Position numbers and translations under genes: made by a program | Shown here: positions 1 through 9,287 of the stretch, one piece after another | How the letters are laid out: every line of letters starts with the position of its first letter | How positions within the stretch are numbered: position 1 is the stretch's first letter | Assembly: GCA_016931995.1 (NCBI GenBank) | Contig: JAFGDS010000076.1 | Span: 1-64,000 of the forward strand | Reading direction: 5' to 3' | From: Pirellulales bacterium | GTDB taxonomy: Bacteria; Planctomycetota; Planctomycetia; Pirellulales; Thermoguttaceae | DNA length: 64,000 nt | The notes under the pieces: model-generated | Seen by the model: the letters and a program-made list of their open reading frames with translations, nothing else | Databases searched by the model: none | Told to the model about the DNA's origin: nothing

Positions 1-133
1 ACCGGATTCATGCCTCAAAAAATCCATCGGCGAGAGCCGCTTCTAACGTAACGATTTGCGTTCGCGCGCGCTTCAGTCGGATGAACCAGATATCTTATCT
101 ACACCGGAAGCTGACGGCGAGAGTTGCCGCGCT

Positions 134-1003
134 TCACCGCCCGCTGAAGATGCCCGTGGCGTACCAGATGCCGTTGGCGCCGCGCTTCATGTCGTACGCG
201 AAGAATCGGTGGGGCGTGCGAACGTGGTTCCAGTGGCCGGACGAAAGCCGCCAACACCGGACGCACTCGATGGCCGCCGCCAGGAGCCCTTCGCCCGGCC
301 AACTTTCCGCGACCACTTCGTTGGCCGTCAAACCGCCGGGCAAAATCGACCGGATCCTTTGGAAACGCGTGCCCCATTGGTGATGGCCCTGCAGGCGGAT
401 GCGGGCCTGGTATTCGGAATGGGCCGTGGCCTCGCGGGCCAGATCGCCGAGGAACTGCCCGTCGGCGCTGGCCGGCGCTTCTGGATGCGTTCGCACCGCG
501 TAGATGAGCGTCCGCTGCGTGAGCGTGCCCGGCGGAAGATCGAGCATCGCGCGCACCTGCCGGACCGAATAGGGCCGTCCGTTCAGGATGGGAAACGTGT
601 TGACCACCGTGCCGTAGAACTCGGCGTCTTGGTGGGCGAAGTCGAGGATGGCGACTCCCTGGCGACCGAGCATCTCGGCAAATGCCGGCTGGTCGATCAA
701 GCGGACCATCTCGCCCCCGATGCGGATCTCCGCGTCCAGCGGCAGCCTGACGGCGATGCAGTCCGCCAGACGCTCGCGCACCACGGCGTCGTCGAATGCG
801 TCCGGCGCCACGGCCTCGCAAACCGCCGCGTTGCCGGGCGCCCCGAACACAATGACCATCATCCGGCGGTCCTGCTCGGCCCGACTCATCGCCCCAGAGT
901 AGTCCGCCAGCCACGTTGGGGCCGGCTCGGCGGCCGCTCCCGCGGCGGACGCGATCGAGAGAACCATCAACACGACTGCCCACGAGGATGCGGCTCGGCG
1001 CAT
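134..1003 (-). CDS. Exported thioredoxin-fold protein with CAP-like C-terminus
   Basis: Predicted exported protein of 289 residues. Residues 1-25 look like a signal peptide (hydrophobic VVLMVLSIASAAGAAA). Residues about 30-130 resemble a thioredoxin fold (VIVFGAPGNAAVCEAV), but the CxxC pair is missing: only one Cys lies near the expected place, so disulfide exchange is unlikely. The last 65 residues carry SSGHW and end in GIWYATGIF, which I read as a CAP/SCP-like module. Both domain calls are pattern reading, not a database match. The ATG has AAGGAGA upstream at 8-base spacing. The gene is divergent from its right neighbour. Substrate and partner unknown. Confidence 0.7.
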   Translation of the reverse strand: MRRAASSWAVVLMVLSIASAAGAAAEPAPTWLADYSGAMSRAEQDRRMMVIVFGAPGNAAVCEAVAPDAFDDAVVRERLADCIAVRLPLDAEIRIGGEMVRLIDQPAFAEMLGRQGVAILDFAHQDAEFYGTVVNTFPILNGRPYSVRQVRAMLDLPPGTLTQRTLIYAVRTHPEAPASADGQFLGDLAREATAHSEYQARIRLQGHHQWGTRFQRIRSILPGGLTANEVVAESWPGEGLLAAAIECVRCWRLSSGHWNHVRTPHRFFAYDMKRGANGIWYATGIFSGR

Positions 1004-1463
1004 GGCGGAAGTCTCCTTGTTGTGGGTCCGGGGTCGGCTCGCGCGCGGCGAGCGGCCCGTTTGCCACCATCCATGGAGATCACGGCCGAGGTTCCGGACT
1101 CAGCCCAACGGGACGCCTTCGGGCGGAAAACCGGCTGCGGCTCGCGCCGCCGGCTCGGTGGAACGCTCGTTCCGCAAGGTCCGGACGACCGCAAGGCGGA
1201 ACGAGCGACTTATGCCATGCCACCCAAAGGTGTTATTTCGTGGGAATCGGCGGGCTATGCTTTTCTAATGGCCCAATGGTGGCCAAGGAAAAGCAAGCGA
1301 ACCCACCTTAACTTGGCGGGCTGGCGAAAATCAACCGGTCAGTATAAATTTTCCAAAATGGAAACTTGGGCGGGTACCCGTCCCCGTCTGGCCGTGCCCA
1401 GCGCGCCGGCCCGCCGCATCCGGCGTGCCGACCTCAAACCCGCAAACCGAAAGGAATGGTCTG
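1004..1463. other. Divergent intergenic region
   Basis: 460 bases between two divergent exported-protein genes. The part around 1280-1370 is clearly richer in A and T than the genes on both sides and may hold promoters, but I see no convincing -35/-10 pair, hairpin or conserved RNA. Reading frames that cross it are continuations of shadow frames. Confidence 0.4.
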
Positions 1464-3317
1464 ATGAGGGTTATCACGATGCGTCACGTGGCGTTGGCCC
1501 TTCTGGGCGTCGGGTTGATGGCGGCCTTCGTGCCGGCTAACGCCGACGAGCCGAATCCCCCGAGCGGGGAGGGCATCACGTTTCAGTCGGATTGGGGGCG
1601 GTTCCGTCCGTTGTCGGAGCGGGATGCCGCGCGGGCCAAACGGCGGCTGGACCGGGCGGTCGAGCGGCTCCACCGGCGGCTCGTCGAGGACGGTTCCGGC
1701 GGCGAGGCCTGGAAGAGCTACCTGCGTTGGAACGTCGTCGCCGACGAATTGGCCCGCCCCGAGCCCGATCTGGCCGGGCTCGACGAGGTGTATTCGCGCT
1801 TGAACGCGAAACACGACGGCCTGGAGCTGATTTGGTTCGCCGACGCGAGGCAGGCGCTGCACCGGTATCTGAACCTCCGACGCGGGATCGGCAACCCCGC
1901 GATCCAGTCCGCGTACGAGAAGCTCCTGGTTGGCCTGCCCGGTCGGCTGGACGCGTACGCCAAGGCGCCGACCCCGGCCGAGGCGGACGCGGTGGGTCAA
2001 ATCGCCGCCTGGCTCGACGATTTTGGCCAGGGGCCGGAGATCGTCAAGCTGATTCGGACGCGATTCCGCCGGCCCAACGTGTACATCGAGGTCTCCCGCC
2101 CACTGGTTGCCGCTGGATTGACCACTCCCGTCGACGACACCGCGCCGGTGCGCGACTGCATCCTCGGCACGACCATCCGCGGGACCGGCCGGACCACCGG
2201 CGACGTGGCCGTCGAGTTTTCGCCCAGCGAGGAGAAGGCGGTAATCAATCTGGTGATGTCCGGCACGACCGAGTCGGACAACGTTGGCTACAACGGTCCG
2301 GTGCGGATCCATAGCCGCGCGACGACGCGATTGGAGGGGCGCAAGCAACTCTGGATCGACGCCGAGGGCGTGAGCGCCGCGCCCTCGACGGCCGAAGCGA
2401 CCACCCAGACGACGATCCAAGGGCTCCGCGCCGTCCGCGGCGGCCGCATGGTCGAGAAGATCGCGTGGCGCCGCGTCTGGCGCGACAAAGCCCGCGCCGA
2501 GGCAATCGCCTCGCGACACGCGGAAGCGCGGCTGGACGAACGGATCGACGAACAGGCGGACGAGCGGATCGTCGAGGCGAACGGCCGGTTTCAGGAGCGG
2601 TTTTACCAGCCCTTGTGGCAGCGGCGGATCCTGCCGAACCCGCTGCGATTCGCGACGACGACCGAGCAACTGAAGGTTGTCGGCCTGACCGCCGCCGCCG
2701 GACAGTTGGCCGCGCCGGACGTTCCGCCGGCCGCGGCGCCGGGCTCCGATCTGAGCGTCCGCGTCCACGAGTCGATGATCAACAACGCGGCCGCCACGAT
2801 CCTGGCCGGGCGCACGTTGGACGAGGAGGAATTCCTCCGAACCATGACCGATCTCTTGGGCGAGGTGCCCGAGCGGTTCAAGGCTCAAGGCGAGTCCTGG
2901 GCGATCCATTTCGCCTCGCGCGAGCCGTTCACGGTGACGTTCGCCGACGGCGGAATGACCATGGCTCTTCGCGCGACGGGCTATTCCCGCGGCGGCAGCG
3001 AGCATCCCGGCATGGACGTTCGGGCGACCTACAAGATCGAACAATCCGACGGCCAGTTTGTTCTTGTCCGGCAGGGCGATCTCTGGGTCTTCCCGCCCGG
3101 CTTCGAGCCCGGCCGTGATCGACTCTCCGCCAAGCAACAAACGATCCGCCGGCTTCTGCAGGACCGCTTCGCGAAGATTCTGGAGGAGAAGCTCACGCCC
3201 AAGCCCGCCCTGCCGCTCAAGGACCGCTGGGAGAAGGCCGGCACGCTCCGCATGGTCCACTGGACCGTCGCCGGAGGGTGGATGACGCTCGGGTGGACGT
3301 TGGCAAAGGAGAAATGA
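1464..3317 (+). CDS. Exported protein of unknown function
   Basis: 617 residues, not recognised. The N-terminus MRVITMRHVALALLGVG continues to a signal peptide cut near ANA-DEP. The body is rich in Arg, Glu and Ala helices. A strongly charged, probably coiled-coil stretch with repeated DER lies near residues 355-380, and a beta-rich part follows (about 430-560). The start at this ATG is preferred over an upstream GTG at 1425, because AAGGA lies 8 bases upstream and because the signal peptide starts here. The next gene follows after 31 bases on the same strand, so co-transcription is likely. It resembles planctomycete lineage-specific exported proteins only in general style. Confidence 0.75.
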   Translation: MRVITMRHVALALLGVGLMAAFVPANADEPNPPSGEGITFQSDWGRFRPLSERDAARAKRRLDRAVERLHRRLVEDGSGGEAWKSYLRWNVVADELARPEPDLAGLDEVYSRLNAKHDGLELIWFADARQALHRYLNLRRGIGNPAIQSAYEKLLVGLPGRLDAYAKAPTPAEADAVGQIAAWLDDFGQGPEIVKLIRTRFRRPNVYIEVSRPLVAAGLTTPVDDTAPVRDCILGTTIRGTGRTTGDVAVEFSPSEEKAVINLVMSGTTESDNVGYNGPVRIHSRATTRLEGRKQLWIDAEGVSAAPSTAEATTQTTIQGLRAVRGGRMVEKIAWRRVWRDKARAEAIASRHAEARLDERIDEQADERIVEANGRFQERFYQPLWQRRILPNPLRFATTTEQLKVVGLTAAAGQLAAPDVPPAAAPGSDLSVRVHESMINNAAATILAGRTLDEEEFLRTMTDLLGEVPERFKAQGESWAIHFASREPFTVTFADGGMTMALRATGYSRGGSEHPGMDVRATYKIEQSDGQFVLVRQGDLWVFPPGFEPGRDRLSAKQQTIRRLLQDRFAKILEEKLTPKPALPLKDRWEKAGTLRMVHWTVAGGWMTLGWTLAKEK

Positions 3318-3348
3318 ACGCGAACGACATTTGGAGGGGTTGGACGGC

Positions 3349-5037
3349 GTGAAGCTGCACATTGCATGGGTCTCGACGTTACTTTGGGCTTGGCTGGCAT
3401 CGGTGACGGCATCGGCCGGCGAGGTGCTGTACAACGGCATCGCGTTGCCCGATGAGTGGCCGCCGCGGATCGAGCGGTTGACCCGCCAACCCATGCCCGT
3501 CCCTTACCTGGAGCACCCGCCCGAGGTGATTCCCATTGACGTGGGCCGTCAACTGTTGGTTGACAATTTTCTCGTCGAAAAGACGACGCTCCATCGCAAG
3601 TACCATCGCGCGGAATTCCATCCGGCCAATCCCGTCGTCAAGCCGGACAAGCCTTGGGAGCATCGGGGCGAACATCCGACAGCCATGGTGTTCAGTGACG
3701 GCGTGTGGTACGACACGGCCGATCGGCTTTTCAAGATGTGGTACATGGGCGGTTATGGCGAGGCCACTTGCTACGCCTTCAGCGAAGATGGAATTCATTG
3801 GACGAAGCCGTCTCTGGACGTCGTCGAGCCGGGCACGAACATCGTGCAGAAACTGGCCCGCGACCCCCGCGTCGCGTGGCGCGATCAGCCCCGCGACTCA
3901 AGCGTCGTTTGGCTCGACCGGCGGGAGCGGAACCCCCAGCGGCGTTTCAAGCTCCTGATATCCACGCCCCGGCCGAAGAAGAACGAGTGGCAGTTAAGCC
4001 TTTACTCCTCTCCGGACGGAATCCACTGGGGTCAGCCGGAAAAGACGTTCGGCCCGACGCCGGGCGACCGCTGCACGTTCTTCCACAATCCTTTCCGCGA
4101 CGTCTGGGTTTACAGCCTGCGCCGCTACAATCGGGCCGACGTGGGCCGGTCTCGCTATTATCGCGAAAGCGCCGATTTGCCCGCGGGGCTCGGCTGGGAA
4201 AAGAGCGGTCTTTACCTTTGGACGAATGCCGACCACCTCGATCCGCGCAATCCCGATCCTCGACTGAAGAAGGTTCCCCCGGAGTTGTACAACCTCGACG
4301 CGGTGGCCTACGAAAGCCTGATGCTGGGATTCTTTTCCATATGGGAAGGTGACCTCCGCGAGCCGGGAACGCCCAACAAGCGAAACGAAGTGCTCTTGGG
4401 TTTCAGCCGCGACGGCTTCCATTGGCACCGGCCCGATCGCGCAGCCTTCGTGGCCGTCAGCGAGAAGGAAGACGCGTGGAATGGGGCAAATGTCCAGTCG
4501 GCGGGTGGCGGCTGCCTCGTTGTCGGCGACGCGCTTTACTTTTACGTGAGCGGGCGCGAGAAAAGCCGCGAGGATGGCCGCAACAGCACCGGCCTGGCCG
4601 TCCTCCGCCGCGACGGCTTCGCCTCGCTGGACGCCGGCGAAGCGGAAGGCTCGCTCGTAACTCGTCCGGTTCGCTTCCGCGGCAAGCGGCTTTTCGTCAA
4701 CCTGGACGCCCCAAACGGCCAGTTGCTGGCCGAAGTTCTGGACCGGCAAGGCAACGTCATCGAGCCGTTCACCAAGGCCCATTGTGAACCGACCAGCGGT
4801 GATAAGACGTTGGCCGAGGTGCGTTGGAAGGGCATCGAGGATTTGTCCGCGGTTGCCGGCAAGCCGGTCAGGTTCCGTTTCTCCCTGAAAAAGGGCTCAC
4901 TCTATGCGTTTTGGGTCAGCCCCGAAGCCTCCGGGGCCAGCCACGGCTACGTGGCGGCCGGCGGTCCCGGATTGGTTGGCGCGACCGACACGCTCGGGCA
5001 GCCTGCTTCGAGCAAGAACAGCGACAAAACGCGTTGA
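3349..5037 (+). CDS. Secreted five-bladed beta-propeller glycosidase-like protein
   Basis: 562 residues, exported (signal peptide ends near TASA-GEV). Three copies of a S-x-DG-(I/F)-HW motif (near residues 144, 221 and 351: FSEDGIHW, SSPDGIHW, FSRDGFHW) mark propeller blades of the GH32/GH43/GH130-like superfamily found in many planctomycete secreted proteins. Motifs such as LLVDNFLVEKT and MWYMGGYGEATCYAFSEDG fit that group. A beta-sandwich with RFRFSLKKG lies at the end, like the C-terminal domain of GH32 enzymes. The GTG start has GGAGGGG upstream; a TTG 18 bases earlier is possible but lies inside that ribosome site. Likely acts on a glycan outside the cell; the specific substrate cannot be read. 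Confidence 0.75.
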   Translation: MKLHIAWVSTLLWAWLASVTASAGEVLYNGIALPDEWPPRIERLTRQPMPVPYLEHPPEVIPIDVGRQLLVDNFLVEKTTLHRKYHRAEFHPANPVVKPDKPWEHRGEHPTAMVFSDGVWYDTADRLFKMWYMGGYGEATCYAFSEDGIHWTKPSLDVVEPGTNIVQKLARDPRVAWRDQPRDSSVVWLDRRERNPQRRFKLLISTPRPKKNEWQLSLYSSPDGIHWGQPEKTFGPTPGDRCTFFHNPFRDVWVYSLRRYNRADVGRSRYYRESADLPAGLGWEKSGLYLWTNADHLDPRNPDPRLKKVPPELYNLDAVAYESLMLGFFSIWEGDLREPGTPNKRNEVLLGFSRDGFHWHRPDRAAFVAVSEKEDAWNGANVQSAGGGCLVVGDALYFYVSGREKSREDGRNSTGLAVLRRDGFASLDAGEAEGSLVTRPVRFRGKRLFVNLDAPNGQLLAEVLDRQGNVIEPFTKAHCEPTSGDKTLAEVRWKGIEDLSAVAGKPVRFRFSLKKGSLYAFWVSPEASGASHGYVAAGGPGLVGATDTLGQPASSKNSDKTR

Positions 5038-5350
5038 TCAGGCATTAGAAGCCACTACTTGATCCGGCGGTTCTCGCCACGGTCCGTGAGGTGGAATCAG
5101 CCACGCTCTTGATCCCTCGGATCGCGCCACCAAACAGCCCAGATTTATCAATTTGCCCAACTACGCGCGATTGGCCAATTACGCACAGCAGGAAAATTCG
5201 CGTAAACTTCTTTTTCCCTCCCAACCGACATAATCCGATGTCGGGCAGGATTCAATGGGGGGCAAACGGCGGCTTGCCTCGCGATGTCTATCGAGACAGT
5301 CGGCCGACGCCCGGTGGAATGGTGCCATGCAACCATGAAGGAACCCTTCC
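5038..5350. other. Intergenic region, nothing recognised
   Basis: 313 bases between two plus-strand genes. A part around 5140-5240 is richer in A and T and may carry the promoter of the glycosyltransferase. I see no gene, strong hairpin or known repeat. Confidence 0.4.
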
Positions 5351-6289
5351 GTGGCACGTCTTTCGATTGTCATTCCGCATTGGGGCAGCACCTCGCAGCT
5401 TGAAGACACGCTGGTGTCCGTGCTGGAAAACCGTCCGGAGGCGACCGAGGTGGTCGTGGTGCTCCGCGACGTGTACGGCGACCCGTACGATCTCGAGGGC
5501 GAGGTGGTTTTTGTCTGCGCGCCGATCGGATCCGACCCGGTCCGGTGTTTGAACCTGGGGATCGACGCGAGCCAGGGCGACGTGATCCACGTCTTGGCCC
5601 CTGGCGTCGAGGTTTGCCCCGGCTGGGCCGAGGCGGCCTTGCGTCACTTCGCTGACGCGGACGTCGCGGCGGTGATGCCCTGGGTCGTCCCCTTGGACCC
5701 CGCCGGCGGCCCAACCGTGGCCGGCATCGAGTACCTCACCCGCGGGGCCATGCGACCGATCACGCCCGAGGAGATGGAGCGGCATCCGGGTCGGCCCGAT
5801 CGCGGCGGGCCGATTCCCGACCCACGCGCTGGCTTCTACCGAAAGGCGGCGCTGGACCACTTGGACGGATTCGCGGTCGAGTTGGGCTGGCCGCACGCGC
5901 TGGCCAGCGCCGGCTTGACGTTTGCCGCGATGGGTTGTCGAACCGTGGTCGAGCCGATGTCGCGCGTCCGCGCCGGCCGCGAGGAGGAGGTCCGCAATGA
6001 CGCCTTCCGCGACGCGGTCCAATCCGAGCGGCTCTTCTGGCGATGGCGCGGCGGCGCCGGTTCCGTGGCGGCGCATTGCGGCGAGATTCTGCTCGGGGTG
6101 GGTCGCCACGCGCTGCGTCTGACGGCGCCGGCGGCCCTGGCCGGACGTTTCTGGGGGTTCCTCACCGCCGGCCGCGCGCGCGAGCATCGTCGCCGACTGG
6201 CCGAAATCGCGTCGCAATGGCGTCTGGGCCAACGCGCGGTCAAGCCGCCTCACTTCGCCCGCCCCCGGCGCCGCGCCGCGTCGAGCTGA
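5351..6289 (+). CDS. Glycosyltransferase family 2 protein
   Basis: 312 residues, cytoplasmic or membrane-peripheral. MARLSIVIPHWGS is the classical GT2 N-terminus (beta strand, then substrate loop), followed by a helix with LEDTLVSVLENRP and the CLNLGIDASQGDVIHVL motif. The place where GT2 enzymes carry DxD reads LAPGVE, so the metal-binding acidic pair is not obvious. The C-terminal 100 residues are Arg/Ala-rich helices that could touch the membrane. The GTG start has GAAGGAA upstream. No sugar or acceptor can be named and no other glycan-assembly gene adjoins. Confidence 0.8.
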   Translation: MARLSIVIPHWGSTSQLEDTLVSVLENRPEATEVVVVLRDVYGDPYDLEGEVVFVCAPIGSDPVRCLNLGIDASQGDVIHVLAPGVEVCPGWAEAALRHFADADVAAVMPWVVPLDPAGGPTVAGIEYLTRGAMRPITPEEMERHPGRPDRGGPIPDPRAGFYRKAALDHLDGFAVELGWPHALASAGLTFAAMGCRTVVEPMSRVRAGREEEVRNDAFRDAVQSERLFWRWRGGAGSVAAHCGEILLGVGRHALRLTAPAALAGRFWGFLTAGRAREHRRRLAEIASQWRLGQRAVKPPHFARPRRRAASS

Positions 6290-6462
6290 TTGCGGCGAGG
6301 GATCTCGTTGGCGGCGGCGGATTTGAGACGCTCCGCTTCGCTCGGCATGACAATCCGGGCTGGTTTTGGGATAGGCTCTTAGTGACAGACAACGAGGGGG
6401 CCCTATAATACCGGGGATTGTCCCCGTCATGGCCCCGGCCGCGCGAGCCTCTCCTACCCACC
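6290..6462. repeat. Half-site of the HPERSEGS-type repeat
   Basis: The stretch at about 6326-6353 (gagacgctccgcttcgctcg, then gcatgac) matches one arm of the repeat seen at 36574-36643, 20214-20242 and 52838-52870. No second arm is visible here, so it looks like a decayed or half copy. Confidence 0.5.
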
Positions 6463-7425
6463 ATGCTAGGCTATCGTCCCTTCCGGAATAGCGACCCCCC
6501 GGCGTTGGTGGATATCTGGCAAAGCCGGCACGTCCAGGCGGGCCTCTTCGGCCCGATGACGGTCGATCTCATCGAACAATTCGTCCTGTCGAAGCTGTAC
6601 TTCGAACCGAGCGGGCTCGTGTTGGCCCGCGAGGACGACCGGCCGGTGGGATTCGCGCATGCCGGCTTCGGGCCGACCGACGACGAGGCGGACGTTTCCC
6701 GCGAGTTGGGCACGACCTGCCTGATCCTCGTCCGGCCCGACTGCGACGAGGCGCGTGTGGCCGCCGGGCTTCTGAACCAATGCGAGACGTACCTTGCCGC
6801 GGCGGGCGCCAAGGTCCTTTACGGCGGCGCGATGGCCCCGCTTGACCCCTTCTACCATGGGTTCTACGGCGGGAGCGAGTTGCCTGGGATTCTGGCCACC
6901 GACCAGGTGGCGCGAGGCGCTTTCGAGTCGAGCGGCTACAAAGAGATCGACCGCACGGTTCTCTTCCGCGGCAATCTCCACTCCTACGAGCCTCCAACCG
7001 GCCGGCAACAGCTTCTCCTCCGCCGCGAGATGCTCGTCCACGTGGTGAACGACCCGCCGTATCGGAGCTGGTGGGAATGCTGCGCCACGGGCGGGTTCGA
7101 ACGGACCCGATTCGAGCTCCGCCCCCGGCTGGGCGGCGACTGCGTCGCGCACGCGGTGGTGCGCAACATGGATCCGACGCAGGGTCTGGGCGGCGCCCCG
7201 TCGGCCGGGCTAACCGAGCTGCACGTGGACGCCGGATTCCGCAAGCGGGGCCTGAGCGTGTTTCTCCTTGCCGAGGTGTTCCACCATCTGACCCGAATGG
7301 GCGTCGATTGGGTCGAACTCCAAACGATGTCCCACAACACGGCGGCCCTGGGCCTGTACGAAAGACTCGGGTTCGAGCAGGTCAACGAGGGCATCGTCTT
7401 CCGCAAGGAATCCCCTCTGGGGTAG
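6463..7425 (+). CDS. Tandem GNAT-domain acetyltransferase
   Basis: 320 residues with two GNAT domains. The first (about 1-155) has a degenerate acetyl-CoA loop; the second (about 180-320) has the recognisable RKRGLSVFLL pyrophosphate loop and NTAALGLYERLGF, the classical end of the GNAT fold. The two-domain layout is like mycothiol synthase and related double GNATs, but that family assignment is not secure. The start MLGYRPFRNSDPP is chosen over an upstream ATG because the GNAT fold begins directly here. Substrate unknown. Same strand as the GT2 gene, separated by a repeat-bearing gap. Confidence 0.8.
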   Translation: MLGYRPFRNSDPPALVDIWQSRHVQAGLFGPMTVDLIEQFVLSKLYFEPSGLVLAREDDRPVGFAHAGFGPTDDEADVSRELGTTCLILVRPDCDEARVAAGLLNQCETYLAAAGAKVLYGGAMAPLDPFYHGFYGGSELPGILATDQVARGAFESSGYKEIDRTVLFRGNLHSYEPPTGRQQLLLRREMLVHVVNDPPYRSWWECCATGGFERTRFELRPRLGGDCVAHAVVRNMDPTQGLGGAPSAGLTELHVDAGFRKRGLSVFLLAEVFHHLTRMGVDWVELQTMSHNTAALGLYERLGFEQVNEGIVFRKESPLG

Positions 7426-7505
7426 GGGTTTTCAGTTGCGGCAAGTGCGCCGGGCTCTACAATGAGGATAGAGGATTCGGGGCGTTAGGCGTGGAGGCGG
7501 GAGCC

Positions 7506-9101
7506 GTGGAACACGCGATGCCGGTTGGTCGGGGGCGACGTCGCCGCCGTGTTGCGCTCCTCGGCGCTGCATGGGCGGGCTGGTTCGCCCTGGTCGGGCT
7601 CGCGGCGGCCGATGGCCAGACGCCCTACATCGTCGTGGGGCGTCAATCCGATCTGTTCGACCAGGCGTACGTCGAGGTCGAGTTGACCCGGACCAACCCA
7701 GACGGCAGCGTGACGGGCATCGGCCCCTACGACAGCGGCTACGGCATCTATCCGTACAGCCGCCTGCTGCTGGACACCGGGGCCAACGCGATGCTGATCG
7801 TCAGCGACGCCGCGGCCGATCTGGAGACCAATGGGTACGTGACCGAGGGCTACTACTACGAACAAGGCGTCGCCGGGTACGAGGAGCTGTACGTCTCGGC
7901 GCGGTACAACGTCCACGTGACGGGCACGGACGGCAGTTCCGTCGTGTTGCCGCAGTCGGACGCCGGCCAACGGATCCTGTCGAATCCCGACCTTCATTTG
8001 GGCGACTATCCGGCGTCGATCGGCGGCTTCACCGGCCTGATCGGGATGCCGGCGATGATCGACCGCGTAACGACGCTCGACTTCACCGGCTGGTTCGACG
8101 TCGAGGACTTCCTCGAGATGCCGCCGTTGGGCGTCAACTTCCCCACGGTCGGCGGCGGCGATCCGACGCCGCTGTTGCCGGCCGGCAACGGCCACCGCTA
8201 CACGGTCGCCGTGGACACGCGGATGACGTTCGATCCGCGCGACGGCCTCCTGCCCGACGACCCGCCCGATGCGCCGTTGCCGAGTTGGGCCCCCGTTCCG
8301 TTTCTCACGGCCAAAGTCGAATACCGCGACGATTCGGGCGTGCTTCGCGTCGTCGAGGGCGACTTCCTGCTCGATACCGGGGCGCAGATGACGATGCTCT
8401 CCCGCGACATGGCCTTCGCGCTGGGGCTCGACGCGGACGGCGACGGGACGTTCCAACAGGAGAACCTCGGCACGCTTCCCATCGGCGGCATCGGCGGCAC
8501 GGTCGAGGCGGAACTCCTGCTGGTGGATCGCGTGCTTCTGCCCACGTTGGAGGGCGTCGACCTTTGTTGGACCCCCGGCGACGCGGGCGAGGAGGGCGCG
8601 ATCACGGTGCTCGTCCTGCCGGCCGACGCCACGCAGCTCCCGTTCAACATCCTCGGCATGGATTTGCTCACCGGCGGACTCGAGGTCACGATCGACTGGG
8701 TCACCTTCGAGGTCATCGTCGAAGGCAACCCGTATTTCGAGCAGATCCAGCTCGACTTCCGCACGCTGGCTTCGGAGGGCGCCGGCAACATCTACTTCGA
8801 TTTGAATCCGGAAATTGACGTCGTCGTCACGCCGGGCGCGCCCGGCGACGCGAACAACGACGGCTTCGTCGACGACGAGGACGCGGCGATTCTGGCGGCG
8901 CATTGGCTTGGCGCGGCCACCGATGGCGCCTTGCAGGGCGATTTCAACAACGACTTCGTGGTCGACGATCTGGATCTGGCCATCCTCGCGGCCAACTGGA
9001 ACCCCGCCGGCGGCGCCGCCGTGCCCGAGCCGGGCGCGTTGGTGTTGCTGATCGCCGGCCTCGCGTGCGTCCTCCCGCGCCGGCGCCCCGCGGCGCAGTA
9101 G
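7506..9101 (+). CDS. PEP-CTERM protein with two aspartic-protease DTGA motifs and dockerin-like repeats
   Basis: 531 residues. Signal peptide with a polybasic start (GRGRRRRRVALLGAA), then a region with two DTGA motifs: LLLDTGANAMLIV (Asp90) and FLLDTGAQMTML (Asp290). The 200-residue spacing is close to that between the two catalytic Asp of bilobal pepsins, so this looks like a two-lobed aspartic protease or a retropepsin-like duplication. Near residues 445-499 are two EF-hand-type dockerin-like repeats (GDANNDGFVDDEDAAILAA and GDFNNDFVVDDLDLAILAA). It ends with VPEPGALVLLIAGL plus RRR, the PEP-CTERM sorting signal. The GTG start is preferred because GGAGG lies 8 bases upstream; the ATG at 7518 is an alternative. 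Expected to be exported and processed at the PEP motif. Protease activity is inferred. Confidence 0.8.
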   Translation: MEHAMPVGRGRRRRRVALLGAAWAGWFALVGLAAADGQTPYIVVGRQSDLFDQAYVEVELTRTNPDGSVTGIGPYDSGYGIYPYSRLLLDTGANAMLIVSDAAADLETNGYVTEGYYYEQGVAGYEELYVSARYNVHVTGTDGSSVVLPQSDAGQRILSNPDLHLGDYPASIGGFTGLIGMPAMIDRVTTLDFTGWFDVEDFLEMPPLGVNFPTVGGGDPTPLLPAGNGHRYTVAVDTRMTFDPRDGLLPDDPPDAPLPSWAPVPFLTAKVEYRDDSGVLRVVEGDFLLDTGAQMTMLSRDMAFALGLDADGDGTFQQENLGTLPIGGIGGTVEAELLLVDRVLLPTLEGVDLCWTPGDAGEEGAITVLVLPADATQLPFNILGMDLLTGGLEVTIDWVTFEVIVEGNPYFEQIQLDFRTLASEGAGNIYFDLNPEIDVVVTPGAPGDANNDGFVDDEDAAILAAHWLGAATDGALQGDFNNDFVVDDLDLAILAANWNPAGGAAVPEPGALVLLIAGLACVLPRRRPAAQ

Positions 9102-9287
9102 ATTCGGCGAATCGAGGCATGTGCGTTCGGCCGCGTGCCGCTGGCTCCGCTAGCCCGCATTTCTCACCACCCCGCGGCGTAGCCGCGGCGAACGACGCGG
9201 CGGCGGTCCCGGCCGGTCGGATCGGCCTTGCCCACCAGCACGGCCAGGAGCGGATCGTGGCGAAGGGCGCCGCCCGCGCTCGGGGCG

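Noticed and set aside
1-133. Partial gene at the left edge
   Set aside because: Short frames crossing it show no family motif; no supported feature.
1425-1463. Upstream GTG as the start of the 617-residue gene
   Set aside because: The ATG at 1464 has a better ribosome site and begins a clean signal peptide.
1434-3494. 686-codon minus-strand frame opposite the 617-residue gene
   Set aside because: Pro/Arg/Gly-rich translation without motif; the plus-strand gene has a signal peptide and ribosome site.
7071-7505. Long plus-strand frame upstream of the PEP-CTERM protease-like gene
   Set aside because: It runs antiparallel in frame to the end of the GNAT gene and contains low-complexity Arg/Gly sequence; the signal peptide starts at 7506.
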